From NCBI GenBank assembly GCA_012295275.1, contig CM022672.1:24263930-24327929 (forward strand): 64,000 bases of DNA, read 5' to 3'. Source of the stretch: Chrysomallon squamiferum (taxonomy: Eukaryota > Mollusca > Gastropoda > Neomphalida > Peltospiridae). This document shows positions 38,944 through 53,800 of the stretch, one piece after another (the stretch's first letter is position 1; each line of letters opens with the position of its first letter). The notes under the pieces were generated by a model. That model was given only the letters and a program-made list of their open reading frames with translations, had not been told where the DNA came from and ran no database searches. Made by a program: the position numbers and the translations under genes.

Positions 38944-39912
38944 ACAGTATTGTTTACTTTATTTTTCTTAATAATGAGGATAAGATGTCGATGGTTGGAA
39001 AAATTTACTGTCACTTTTTATAATTATTAAGAAGGAAATAGGTCAGTGAGCGAATGAATGAAAGAACGAAAGAACGAATGAACGAATGGTACTGGAACAA
39101 ATATTAAAGAAAATATATTGTTCCATTGTACAAATCTAATAAATTCTGCTATCGGTTTTACCATTAGACATCGATGTGTTAATCAAACGTTTTAATGAAA
39201 ATCTCTGCTTATCTACCAGGTAGAAGGAGATGCAACAGAACGAAAATACAGATATTAATTTTCAGACATAAAAGGAAAAAAAGCAGATATGAGAACTACA
39301 TCAAACTAAATGTGTTTCACTGAGCTATTTCTACGTTCACTGAAACCTGTTCTGCCGTAAACTGTTAGTATTCCCAAAACATGCTAAAACGTTGAATGTT
39401 TTTCTCATTGAATTCGTGTAAAGTAACCTTAATATGCCAATCATAATAACCTATTGGAAGATTACACTTTGTATGTTTGTAGTTCACAACGAAATGGTAC
39501 AGTAACCTACACAGAAGCTGTCTGAAGAGGTTACGTAGTGTGTGGGGTCGACAAGACAAATAAATTAATTTGGTTTCTGTAAGTTAATTTGTTAATTGCA
39601 TTTTCTTCATCTGGAAGTCATTGCAGAGGGTGAAGAAACCTTTTTGTCACTCTTGGTTTTTGTGAAGGAAAAAGCAGGTGACAAGTGGTTGTTTATATAA
39701 TTTATTGTTAACATTATTTTTTTCTTCTTCTTCTTTAAATTAAATATTAACTTAAATAGAATCACCTGACTGTTGAATTCCCGTCTGAATTTAAATACAT
39801 GCATGTTAATGGCCATAACAATATTTATAGTTCAAACCGCAGACATCTGTTATATATAGTATGAATATAAGCAGGCACACATACTCACACTTATAGATAT
39901 ATGCATATATAA

Positions 39913-40068
39913 ACAAACACACACACACACACACATACACACACATACATACACTCATTCAAATATACAAACATAAATACACACACATAAATATAAACAT
40001 TTCCTAGCTTATTTAAAGATATACAACAGACATCCGTATCACACACATACACATACACACACACACAA

Positions 40069-40099
<31 letters not shown>

Positions 40100-40200
40100 C
40101 ACACACATACATACATATAGACACTCAGTCAAATATACATACATAAATACACATATACACATTTCCTAGCTTATTTAAAGATATACAACAGACATCCTTA
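39913..40200. repeat. CA-rich tract with duplicated 3' segment
   Basis: AC runs, plus a repeated segment containing CATTTCCTAGCTTATTTAAA then AGATATACAACAGACATCC, seen at about 39,999-40,036 and 40,160-40,197 (period about 161). The preceding TCAAATATACA-AACATAAATAC parts are also duplicated. Confidence 0.85.
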
Positions 40201-42973
40201 TTTCGATATTCTGTTACAAGGTTATTTTCCCCTTCTCCTTAACGAATCCAAATTTTAACCACGCGGGAAAAATAACATATCTGTGGCCAAGGTAAACGAA
40301 ATATTAATCGCAAAAAGATTCTATGTTAAACAGCTGAAGCGAGTATGTTATGTTTTTGCATGCACCTACATATCATTACGTTTTGTCTGAAAATGGAAAA
40401 TTAATATTTGTGCAAACTCTTTAATGACACTTTGAACGTAACTGGCTCTAAGTGGTAGGTCTTTGTATCAGTATTCTAAGATTTTTGGTTATATTATCAG
40501 CAATATATGTATGAATATGAATTTACGTAAATATCTATGTACTTAGTTACATGTTCGTGCACATATATGTGCATTTTTGAATTTTTAAAATGCATGCGTA
40601 AGTATGTCGCGGAAAGAAGGAAAGAGAAAAACAGACAGAGAGACAGATATTATATATAAAATGTATGTCAGTGTTCTGTAAATACCATTAACAAAATTCT
40701 GTGAAAACAAAAAAATATAATAATAAAATATTTGCGCACTGGCAACAAACAAAAAAAAAAAAAAAAATAAGTAAAACGGACATGCAAGATGTAACCAAAT
40801 ATTTTCAGTGTTATATACGTTAAAAATAAACTTTAATAAAAACTAATTGCAAAAAGAAATAATTTGTATTTCTTCAGTCATTTTCTCCGTGATTTGATAA
40901 TATTCGGATAAAGATTGCTATCTTATTCTTACAAAGACGATATTCGCTGTTGTTAAAATTATATCTGATATCGAAATATCGCAAATTAGTCTTTTATATG
41001 TCTTGATTTGGCTTATTCAGAAAAATGTCAGTTGAAGATGATATTTTAAAAGAGGTAGCCATTAATGAGAAATGAAAAATCAGTTTAATGATACCAAAAA
41101 TCTATTAAGTGTTTCTTAAGCAGAGTCTATCATAGATTAAAGTGAAAACTTAGCTTTTTCCCGTAGTAACTACTTGACTAATTGCAAATTCTGACAGCAA
41201 TTTTTTTTTCTTCAGAAGACACATAGGACTATGAATAGGATTTAGTCAAGAAATGTTCGGTTCATTAACTGAAAAGATAACCCTTAATATCAGCAGATGT
41301 AGTTTGCTTAATTAATACTTTCATACATGTATCTCAAGCGCCTTGATCTGCATCTTTAGCAGGTGCTTCACCTAAACAGTATAATAAAAAGAAAGCTTGC
41401 GGTTGTTCTGGACTTTAGTACATATGTTGCTCGGAGCTTAAAGAGAAAGTCTCGTTAAACATGTTAATGAGGTATGCAGAAGTGGCACTGTTTTCGAAAC
41501 ACGAGATAGAATTTCATACAGTTATTTCTGAACATCTCCAAAACAAACGAGCGTCTTGAGTAATGCAGCAGGCGTATCAACAACACTTTTCTTTTCTTTT
41601 TTCCCCCTCCTTTCCCCTCTCCAGACTGTTAATGCGATCAGGTCATCTGAGGCATACACTAATAAATGAACTCGTATGGAAATCCGGATGCTGAGTTAAT
41701 TATATTAAAACGAACTGTTAAAAAGCTAAAATGAAGTGAAAATGACTTGTAGCTACTTAACGCTAATTTTGACGAACGCGTTCATGAAAATAAATCAGTG
41801 AAATACTCGATATTCATAGGTGCGAAGAAAAAAAATCATAAATATTTCGAATATTTAATGCAATAAATCAAAATTACCACAGGAACACACAGTAATATAA
41901 CCTACTAATTTTAAACAAATATTGTAATATTATATTAGGATAGCATCAATTTTCTATTCGTATTATGACAATTGTGTTTTAAATGGGTCGACATATAAAG
42001 TGTTGGGACAAATTTAAACTTCAGTGTAATATATCTTTATATCCAATAAATTATATACGCATTAAAATTAAAATTTAATATATTATAATACTAAAAAAAT
42101 ATATAATGCATACAATAATAGTAATAACAAAGCCGCTGTTAATGACATGCAGCTATGGGTAAATGCATAAAGAAGATACTTAGTAATTGCTTGATAAGAA
42201 TATGACGACATTTAAAAATAAAAATTATAATAATAAAACAAAAATGACTAAATAAATGAGAATTAGTGTTACTTGTTGCAAAAATAAATTTTGCCGTAAT
42301 AAGTCCTGTTATTAAAACTTTTATATTCTATTTCCATGTACGCCCCTCCAAAGACTTAGAAGAAAAGTCCACTTCGTCAATCGATCATGCATTCAAATTT
42401 TTTTGTCTGCATTGTCGCTAAATTGAAAGCTATTCCCCATCACAGTTAATTATTTAGGATTCTTGTTTAATACAGTGTCGTTTGAGGGGACGTTCTGTAA
42501 GAGAAAGCTACTTCGAGATGTAATTGAATTTGGATTTAGTGTGTCATCGAATCAGACATGTTGATGTATGGTTAAATAGCAGGTGAAGCGACAGACAAAC
42601 AGGAAAGTGTGCTTTAGGCAAAAATGCTCAAAAAGGAAAAAAAATAGTTCAAGAGAGAGAAAAAAACAAAAACAAAAACAAGTTAAGGATAGCAAGAGAA
42701 ATGGTTGCACCGATTTGTATAATAATAACTATAGAAATCTATTATAAATGTGTTGCTTCTGCATTTAAAGTACCTTCATTTCTATACGAACATACAGCCT
42801 CTCATACATAGATATAAATTATCAAAATTATATGATTTAAAGCAGGAATAATTAAAAGTAATATCTTTATGAATAGTTATGCGAAAAGGTAATCATTAAT
42901 TGCTATAATTATTTCTATAAAGTAATTATGTTTATTTGATTACATCTCATATTAAATTCATTTTAAAAAGTAC

Positions 42974-43011
<38 letters not shown>

Positions 43012-45081
43012 TGATGATGATGATGATAATGATAATAATTTCAGCAAATAGATCAAAAATGTATTACTAAAGGTTTGTTTTGCTCTCGCAAGATATATGG
43101 CAGTTCATTATTTTAATTATTTGCTTCAAATATATTAATAGCTAAATAAGTTACAAGTTTTGGAAAAGTTAGTATAAAATAAATAAGATGTCTGAAAAGG
43201 TAATAATTATGGCCTGCATTAAACTTTAAAGAAATATATTTCTCTGTGATACTTATTTTAGTATTGCTTCTGTTATTTTATTATAATAACTTGTTATTTC
43301 ATTATGTTTGATATAAAAACTGAATATGCGATCTAATATCTAACTGAAATATAAGTATTAAATAGTAAATAAAAGGATATAATTTGAAAAGCATATTGAT
43401 TTGTTATTTCAAATTAAAAGCTCTAATAATATTTGATAACCTTTTATCTCCTAATCTGAAACCTGTATATTCTGTGATAAACTCGCAGTAGTTACGAGCT
43501 GAAGTGCTAGATAACTTATTATATTTCAGGAAGATATTTGTGCGTTCATCTAAGAAGATTACGTCTCGCCAGATATTTTCGTCTTTTAAAAATAACCGGC
43601 AGATAACCTACACAGTAGCAAGAAATGATTATTAAATGATTTTGCTTTCTCCCTCGGTGTTTGTTAGACTTAAAGCATATGATGGTCAACTGAATGATTT
43701 ATTTGTCAAAGACACACGATCTAAAAATGTTTTTATGCAATTAACCACATCTAACCATGACAAAGGTTATGAACAAAAAATGTTTGAAAAATATAATAAA
43801 TTATTTTGCAGTATTTTCCTCCGTATGTGCGTGCATGTTTGAAAAGACATAATCATACATTTTTCTGAATCTGACTTGTTGGTGAAAATAGCAGTACTCG
43901 ACTTTGCAGGGTGTTGATTACGATGAAGAGGTTTTATGTGTTGAAATGAGTGGTGTTAATTTGGCAGGTAGAGAAAGTTTAGCTCTGGTGAGAAAGAGAA
44001 GAATAATTATGAAAGTAATTGTATGTAATTTAAAACTATTTAACTGAAAATTATAGGTGTTTTGAAGAAGAAGCACTCTAGATTCTAATTATTGTGATTT
44101 TGAAAGATTTTCATATTATATTTTAAAAGCATTAACTCATTATCATCATTGATTATTCCATACAGATTATTATGATCCACATTTTTAATCATTGTTCAAA
44201 TGGATGTGTTATTGCCAGGATCTTGTTATGATCTGCGGGGCCTAAATGGAAATATTTTCGGATCAATTTGTGCAGTTTCTGGTTTACCTGATATATACCT
44301 GACGTTCTGTTAGCACTACAGAATATAACTGTTACTACAGCAAAATCAATATTATATATGTTGTTTGTTTATTAAAGTGCTACATGACAACAAAACATGG
44401 CATAGTACATTATTTATATAAGTATGCTGATTAGACCCATAACACGTTAGGATATATATACTAAAAAATATATTTTTTTAAATATAATTACACCTGTATA
44501 TATATCCCTGGTTTGTAGAACTAAGATATATATTTGAAATGAGTACAGGCTGAAGTTCACTAATCTTCTAATCAGTAATATAGCTCTACAGTTAATCCGG
44601 CATAATTTGATTAGCCAACGACACGCATGCCTATCGAATCTGTTTCAGTCAATATTGACATTACATGACAGTAGTTAATTATAGTATATATAAATTAAAA
44701 AACACAACAAAAAAAACACTCACACAAACAAACTCAAAAATGATTTTGAGGAACCTGTATTTTCTTTACGTCAGTGCTAGTGGATCTTATGACAAAGATT
44801 TTTTGTTTAACTGGAAAACGTAACATGATCTGTTTACATAACAATAAAACATCATAGAAAGAAGAAGAATGATGATGACTGTGACGATGATATATTAAAT
44901 ATGAAATGCTTACAAAGTTACAAATTGCATTATAGAAATATTATGTATTTCTCAAAGGATGGAGAGGTTTTATCGTAGCTGAAAACATATGGATGGTTGG
45001 TTGTAGTTCGGATAAATGTATATATGGATAAATAAGGAATTTGAATTTATATAAAATCGTATTTTATTTTATTATTTTTTT

Positions 45082-45114
<33 letters not shown>

Positions 45115-48100
45115 TTTTTTTTTTTTTTTTCTGCTCTTGATATCAAAAATAATTCTGTAAGTTAAGTGAATGTTTAATTAGTATTTATCATTTTTCGATC
45201 ATGCAAGAGTAATAAATAATCGACAATTTGCTGAGACATCCCAGATAATGCAATTTCTCTAAATTAAGTCAGCCGTCCAGAATTAAGTCTTCTGGATACT
45301 TAAAACGTAAATTAAGTATTGATTTCTTGCTTCAGTGAGCAGATGCTGCTATTTCTTTCAATTAGACCAGCGCATCCGAAAACAATAACCCTTGAAAAAT
45401 GGTGAATGGAAATGATCTATTAAGGCAAAATAGAAGGGAGTATACGGCATTCATTTTTATGTCTTCAGATCACACGATACAAGTTATTTAGATCAATGGA
45501 CGCTTCATAGCTTGTTTCTGGCACGTGTATGACATTTTGATCCATTTTCTTGTAGATAATTAAAGCAGATAAATTACAAGGTAAAGATTATTGTTATGGT
45601 GATCAACAGTAATTGTATTATTTCTCTCAGTTTCTGAATTTAGCCTTGACGGAGAATTGAAAAGAAATGAAGGATATTAAAGAAACCACAAAGTAGTCCT
45701 TGTTTCTCTGGGTCAGACGTAATAATATCAGCCTTTTAAAAAATATATTCTGGTTAATTTTATACATACGCAACTGCAAAGGTAGACAACAAGAAAAAAA
45801 ATAAAAATAAAAATTTAAATTACCGGTCATCTACTGGAATGCACGCAGTCCGAAGAGTGGACTGACAGAGAACTACACATACATACAAAAATTCAAACAT
45901 ACAAAATTATTTTAAAAATTAGGTTGAATACTTTTATGCAGAGAACACACATCTAGTATAAAACTTCTATTTGGATAATAACCATTATCTCCAAATAAAA
46001 AGGTTGTTGAGTTAATTAATGCATTTCCACTGCCGTTCAAAACTAGAACTGAAATATGATTGCGATTAGTGTACAGATGTGATGGATATTCACAATCAGT
46101 TTCAATTTCACAATCTGCTGAAGAAATGACAGTTACAGGGGATAAAAAAAAAAAAAAAAAAAAAAACCAGGAAGGCAGATTCGGAATTTGCAACTAACGA
46201 AGATAATTAAATAATAATATCTGTTTTTGAATCAGCTCAGTATTCATGCTTTCTACTATTCACGTCAGTTTGTTAAGGATCTCTAATTCACTCTTATTAT
46301 CTTCTTTTATTTTCAGATGTCCTGAAATCACCAGATAAAAATAAAATAATGTATGTTATAACTGATTTACCATGCACCCCCTTCTTTTTTATTTACTGAT
46401 TTGCTCTTCAATTTTGTTTTTAAATTTTGAAACTATGCATGTTATAGACATACTTTTGTATATAATAAATACAATTCATGGCTGTGTTAAATTTCGATTC
46501 TTCACTATAGTATTCATTTGTAATGATCTAAATTCTAATTATACATTTAATTGTCTTTTATGTAAGTAAACAGTTTAACCATGCTAAAGTAATAATTACA
46601 GATCTGATTTCTCCTTGCGACAGTCTTTCAGTTCAGTTTGCTTTGATCTCACAGGAAATTCATCATGCAGGAATGAACTTTTCAATTTAGCTAATGCATA
46701 TTGATCTTTGTGCGAATTTGTCAGTCTTTGTCGTTGTTTAATATCAAACGATCTTTTATGTTTCGGATCTTTCATGATGACATGTTAAGTGGAGAGGTCC
46801 TTGTAAACACCCTGACTGAAGCGTATCTCAACAATCACTTTATTCTCATAAACTTTGAAAGAACCAATGTACAGAAACATAATACAGTCATATTTACAAA
46901 TAAAAGCAGCCTCATCAACGGAATATTAAGGTGGATGACATACTCTCACGCATATTGTTCTTATTAATGAACATATTTTCTTTCGAATATATACATTTGA
47001 ACCATCAGACAAATTATAATATGAAATCGCATAGAATGTTTTCTATATTTTTCTGGTACATACTTTCTCACATTTAGAACATTTTATACCATTAAATACA
47101 TTATAGAATACATCACCAGTTTCATTAAAAGAGCATAAATTACAAATTATTTCTTCTCCAAGAAAGTTATACCATCTTCCCATTTGAATAGGTAAAATTT
47201 CCAGTGCTGGTTCACAAAATTTGTTGTTTGGTTTTTATTTATTTATTTAATTGGTTAACGCTTCATTTTTATTTTTTTTTTTTTTTTATTTTTTTTTACT
47301 GTCGACATAGAAAACGCGATAAAATTAATAACATGCTTGATGCAGAGAAGTCATTTCTTTCAGACAAGATGCTCTGTTATCTATAATTATTAAGAATTCC
47401 TGAATTCCACAGCAAATAATAGTTTCTCTGGATTAGGCAAACGCGCCGTAAACAGATTTAGATTCATTTGGGAATATTGGGGGTTTTTGTGGGGTTTGTT
47501 TTGAAAAATGAGCTGAGCATTAATTATCTGCTTTCAGGAACAAATAATCCCCACTGGATTGTTAGTTTCGATTCTGGTTTTGTTCCACTCAAAATTATTT
47601 TAAAAATTAATAAAATAAACTGTCTTATTTAATCATACACTAAAAATATTTTATAATCTATATGGTTTATCTGGCTTCACAGTTATAGTCAAAGATCATC
47701 CCGATGAACAAAAATGACTATTATGAACTCTGATGACTTCCATTTGCTGAAATTCTATATTTAGTGTTTCTGCAACTTTATTATTATTATTATATATTTT
47801 ATATATTTTATTTTTTTTTAAATGAGAATAAGTATTAATGCTTTAATTTCACACAAAAAAAAATCCTACATAGAAATTAAATGCATTAATAATTTTTATT
47901 TCTATTTACTTATTTATCATCATAATCATAATTATTGTTAATTAATGTTTTCTTATTACTACTCTGATACAGTTTAAATGAACAAAAATATAAAACTAAA
48001 TACAGAATAAGTGCTTTTTCAGACCAGGCCAAGCACCTTTATCTTCTGTATATGGCTTATGACTATAACAATAATAATAATAATTTTTTTATTATTATTA

Positions 48101-49582
48101 TTATTATTATTAATTTTAAATATTCAAGTTTACTGATATCAACAGTAATTTCAATTTCCATTAGACTGAAGTGGGTTTAGTTGAGCACAATTGTTTTGGT
48201 TTTCTTGTTCCAACCAGCACAATGTCATTTATGTTTCCTTTTTTAGCTTTGTAGTATTTGTGCAATTAATACTTTTTTTAATTCTCTATAATATATTGAA
48301 AACATTTTTATAAAGAAATAGCAAATTATCCTCCCATCCAAGCATAATTATTAACAGAACAATAAAAAAAGAAAAGGAAAACTGAAACTGGAAGTATAAA
48401 TAACAGAAGGTAAAAATTATTAAAAAAAAAAAAAGAATACAAACCCCACAGTAGTAACACATTGAAAACTTGCAATGTTTTTATTGATGACATTTAAAAC
48501 TCAGATTTTTTGAATTAGATATTTTATACAATTATGCAATGCATAAATTATAATATTAAGTGTATGGCAATTAATTCTTAATCTTTCTTTTTTACTTTTT
48601 TTTAAATTATCCATTCATACAATAACTTTATGTAATAAATTTAATGAGACCAAAAATTACTCTGAAAAACACAAAAAAAAAAAAATAATATCGATATAAT
48701 AAAATAAATTTTATAATAAAAAAAGTATATTATAAAAGATAATTTAAATAAAAATTAAGAAATAAGAAAAAAGTCCAAACCAAACCCAAACCAAAAACAT
48801 GGAAAAAGAACTAACCAAAAATAAAAATGAAGCTCATAATAATAATAATAATAATGAAAAGAAAAAGGGACTCAAGCTTTTTACTGAATTTGCTCAAATA
48901 AAACAAAATAATAATAATAATAAAACAAAATAAAATAAAATAATTTTTTATATTCTTTACAATAATGGCAGAAAAGTACTAAATCCAAAACAATTATCTT
49001 TATATTAATATATATAATAACAACAATAAAACAAAGTCTCTTTGGAACTTAACAATTTTTAACAACCATCATATATAATAAAATTACAAATGATGATTTT
49101 TCACTTACTGCATATACCAAATAAAAATCCAAACAAAACTATAAATCAAGAAAATAATTTTAATATTTAAAGATACATGCATAAATAAAACCTTTTAAAG
49201 CAATATTAAAAAGGTTAAAAATAATAGATTTTATTTTTTTACTGGCCTGAACTTTTAAGTTACCTTTTCTCTTACATTTTTGATTTATATTTCCACCTCT
49301 TTTCATCTTACATTGACATGTTTACTGATGTATCAAGGGCAATTGGTTAAACAATTAAATTACTATTAATTAATATTTAACTAAGGTGAAACATAATACA
49401 CCCAGAAATCTTCTATGTGAAATGGAAGGAAATATCTGATTGTTATATCTGTGTCAAGCTTACTATGCTACTGGTTGTTTTTACATTACAATACAGTTCA
49501 TTATACTGCACTTATTTAATATGTATTCCTGTTTCAGCAGTATTTTTTTTTTCTTAAAATATTAAACCAGAGTAATGCTAAA
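40201..49582. other. AT-rich intergenic DNA downstream of the polycystin-1-like gene
   Basis: No gene supported. Simple repeats include (AAT)n-(ATG)n at about 42,976-43,030, T/ATT runs at 45,069-45,131, an A run at 46,144-46,166 and T runs near 47,272-47,298. The part from about 47,600 to 49,582 is especially AT-rich and would include the 3' untranslated region. Confidence 0.5.
49230..49235 (-). terminator. Candidate polyadenylation signal of the polycystin-1-like gene
   Basis: AATAAA on the minus strand about 350 bases past the stop codon. In DNA this AT-rich the hexamer is common by chance, so this is only a candidate 3' end. Confidence 0.2.
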
Positions 49583-50805
49583 TTAAACATTTTCAAACGT
49601 TACGTGTTTCTGTTTTCTTGCCTCTGACATTTTCTTAGTAAATTTAATTTTGTCAGTACGAGTTTTATTTATCATCATTTTCTTCTTTGTGATGTGAAAT
49701 GTCTCCTTCAGAAGTAAGAAAAAACAATGCATCAGTACAAAATGAAATGACATTATGAAGACAACAAAAAATAAAGGGCCTAGGAAAGGACTGGCTTGTT
49801 TGACACCATAAAAGTCTGATTCCCGCAGCATAAAAACAAACAAGGTGATAATACTTGCTTGAATATTTCTGTACCCTTCAAGTGTATGCCCCAAAATAAA
49901 AACAGCAAATATAGAAAATGCTATGACAAATCCAAACAGCTCAATGGAAAATGCAAACAGTTTTCCTCTTCCTGTATAAAAAGTCTCTGCAAGTACTGCT
50001 AGTCTCTTACTGAAATGAAAAAACTTCATTATCTTCACAATCATGAAGAACAGCAACACTGCCATAACATACTGAAATAAAAAGTTATAAAATATGGCAG
50101 TATGAAAACTGATAAATATTTCTGAATCTGAGTTTTTTAACTTGTCCTGTAACTGACTGTACATAACAAGTTGTACAATGTACAGACCAACTGCAGAATA
50201 TGCTAAACACAAGATTATTAATTCAACATAACTCCATATATTACTGAGGTAAAAGTTTGAGCCCCAGAAACAGCACTTTTTTACTTCTACATACGTCAGT
50301 GAAAGAAGAACAAAAACTAGAAATATCTTAGAAATATTGATAAATACCTGTAACATGTTTTCATAATTATAGACGTGTGTGGTGTAGATGTAGTGATAGG
50401 GAAAAATAAAGCCATTATTAGAATATTCAAACATTAGTATCACCAGACTAAACAAATTGACACTTGGATTATAAACTGTGAACTCAAAAAACACTATGCG
50501 TGTGTGTTCATCAATCCATGCAGTTTGTTTAACTTGATTCAAAGCCTCATTTGTTAAAGTGATATTTCTTGGTATCTCCACCACATATCCTCCACCTGGA
50601 TAGGATGCCAATCTTCCTGTTAATGGAAGTGTTTCCAAAACACTGCTGTTTTGGTAAGTCCACAATGAACTTGAATTAGAAACAGTCACATTATGCCAGT
50701 TTTTGGTAAAATCTTGAGTTTCCTCAAAACTGTAAGTAAACTCACTAAGACATTTTCGCGGTAGTTTCAGTCTGCGTTTCAAAACAGCAGGGACAAAACA
50801 AGACT
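49583..50805 (-). CDS. Polycystin-1-like, exon 22 (channel module S2-S6 and C-terminal tail)
   Basis: The terminal 1,223-base exon begins ESCFVPAVLKRRLKLPRKCL. It covers the rest of the extracellular loop with N-glycosylation sequons (NVT, NSS, NIT), then five helices S2-S6. The P-helix/filter region reads ASIITLFVFMLRESDFYG, with Arg (codon at 49,823-49,825) where channel-forming relatives have Gly. The tail is lysine-rich and ends VTFENV then TAA. Confidence 0.95.
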
Positions 50806-53800
50806 CTGAAAAAATATGAATTGTTTTTCTTTTAATTTCTGTTAGAAAAAAAACAATTGGTGAAAAAACAGTTTGTTACTTATTAGTCAAATATTTTTTT
50901 TACAATTATATTTGAAAAAAATAAAGAAAAGGTAAAATAAAGTTTATCAACAATACTTTAACAGAGAATGATGATAGACAGCAATGATCTTTTTAACTAG
51001 TTTACTGCGCTAGGGTCATTTTTAAGTGTCTTAACTGGATTAAATATATGTGATCATTTCTATAAATAAAATTCTGTTTAGAAACTCTTGCAAATAAAAC
51101 AAAGGTTTATTTGTCAAAATACACTACCAATCATATATTACAGCAATTTTATGTTCTGCCTAAAATAGCACTTATTAAATATAAGTTGATATAAAAATGT
51201 TGCAGATTATTGAATCCAGTTCTAAAACACCAATGCAATACTGATGCATTAATCTTTTTAGCAGATTTATTGCATTGAACTGTAGCCATTTTCAAAGACC
51301 AATGCCTTGAGGTGAGTCATCTTGTTACTTTGGATGATTACCTTTTTTATGTATTCTGCTTTGCCGTAGTCGAGCCCTTCCTATGAGATACGCTACTGAA
51401 TTTGCAATAGTCCTATGTTCTCCTGACATCATTTTTGCTAAAAATGTAACATTCAGAAACTTCCACATTGTCTGTGAGTTGGTGACCTTAAAATACATAT
51501 TTTTTAAATTATGTAAAAGAAAAAGAAACAGGTGAATAATGACAACTAAATAATGATGGCACTTATTAAATTAAGAAATTAAATAATGTTTAATATTAAA
51601 TGTCACTGATGACCAGAAAGATATGTTTTACACAGTCCTTTCCAACAACAAAAAAGTACATACTATGACCTCTGAAACAAATGTTAGGCAAAAATGACTC
51701 TGAAGTGAAATAGTTCTCTGCATTAATGTTAAGAGACTAGTGTGAGAAAACAAATGTCACATTTATAGAAAGGCCTACCTCTAACTTCTTCATCATAGCA
51801 CAAAACCATACTTACAACTGATTTTTGTTAAGGCTATCTAACTATATAAAAAATATAGCTATAAAATTATTTGAAAATTAAATAATACATAAATCTAATT
51901 TTCAGTTTACCTGATAAAATAGTACATGATGGTCATCATAGGATGAGTCTATAAACACATCATAAATATTTTTGGTCATTTGATAAGACTGAGTGACGCT
52001 GTTGTTGCCTAATAATACTAGTGAAATAAGAGTGAGAAAAGTGAAATACATGGCAATTTCTTGTAAAACATCTTTATGATACTGCTGTAAAATCACTTGT
52101 CTGTCAGCTTTTTCAGAAATCTCTTCTTTAAACAGTGGAGGGTAAATTAAGCTTGATTTATAACCTTCACTTTCATTAAGTTCCTTAAGAAGAACTTTTT
52201 CCTTATCTGCAACAAAAATAATAATAATAAAAACCAACAAAAATATGAAAATAAATTCAAATGAATAAAGTTAATAAAAGATAAAATGCTTTTATTAAAT
52301 GATAATTCACTAAACAAATAACTAACATTAGCTTTCTTGTAACTTTATCTTTTATTAACGAAAAAAGAGTATATGGAATGTTTCCATTATCTTAGAATTA
52401 AAGAAACTGAAAAAAAGAAAAGAAATACCATATATTTTCTTCATCCTCTTACTGTTGTAATTAACCTTCTGTTTTAATATGAAAGCGAAAAGAACAGCAA
52501 AGACGAAAACTTTCAATGGTTCCAGGATGACTACACTAAAGAAGAATGATGTGAAGAAAGAAATGAGCCAAGATAAACTTCTGTTGTAGCCAAACTTAAG
52601 TCCATACAGCAACACATAATATGAACATGTGATAGTAAGTGTAACAGCAATGGCATACACAACAAACACAAAATACCATGGCAGTCTGAAACAAAGAACC
52701 AAAAAGCAGCTGAAATAACAGCCAAGAAAAAAAAAAATATATATATTACTGATCAGTATGTGACAGATATTTGTTAGTTGTTTACTTCATTAATTATTAA
52801 ATTTCAAGCTTTTATTATTTTAATTTTATTATATTTGGCAATATAAAGAATCTGTGCTTAGATGTCACTATTTTACATGCAGTAATATACTGAATATTCA
52901 ACAAAACATCAACTTCTGAACAACCAGAACCAACAAGCAAGACATGTTATATTTCTTTATTCCAGTGAGCACATCTCTGAAGACATTAAATACTGATTTA
53001 ATCATTACAAATAATGGTTGTGAGAGCAAGTTTTTCACTTGGAGAACAGCAACATGCAATTTCCTGAATTTCCTTCAGAGTGTAGCATTCATCACTCCCA
53101 TCTATACACAGGATATCTGTATATTCATGTATACTATTTTTTGTAGAATATATTTTTTGTTATAACTGTAAATTTTGCATAATCGAAAATTAAATGTCTT
53201 TAGCTAGAAAACAGGGACAGGTGACATCTCCCTCCACACATATTAGGGTGAAGTGTGGTTTTATGAAGGAGAAATGAGACAATAACTAAGCTGTTGTCAT
53301 GAACACAAAATTAAACATCTACATGTATGCCTCAGTATTCTGCTTCTAATAAAAGAGCTTTTAACAAAATATTTTAAAATTACCTTTTAAATTTACATCT
53401 TTTTTTTATCTGAGAAAATCTATGATCTTGCATGCAGCAAACTGTCTCTTCTGGAGAGTATGTCTTGACTCTGATAGGAGCAACATACTTCGAACTTTTT
53501 TGCTCTTCACGATCTGGTTTAGATTCCACAGCAAAAAAGAGAAAAATTATTAAAGTAGTAACTGGGGAAGTCAGCAAAGAACTCTGAATTCCAATAATAA
53601 AGTCTGTAAGTGAAAGTTGAAAATCTCTATAATAAATCTGTTCAGAAGGATCATCTTCAGGAATCCCATGGAATGTGATATTTATAAACAATGTTGAGAA
53701 AAGAAAACAGAGTGCACATGTAAGTCTCCGTTTGCGTGAAAAGGCACTGACTGGATGCTTCATGAAAATACTAATCCAGAGATGTTTATTGCTGAAATGG

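Noticed and set aside
38678-39023. Three overlapping open frames rich in Cys-Val, Phe and Ile-Tyr
   Set aside because: They are translations of the GT, poly-T and TTTA runs.
52531-52725. 64-codon minus-strand frame overlapping exon 19
   Set aside because: It is a shifted frame of the real exon, which carries the conserved L-P-W and L-E-P-L-K motifs.
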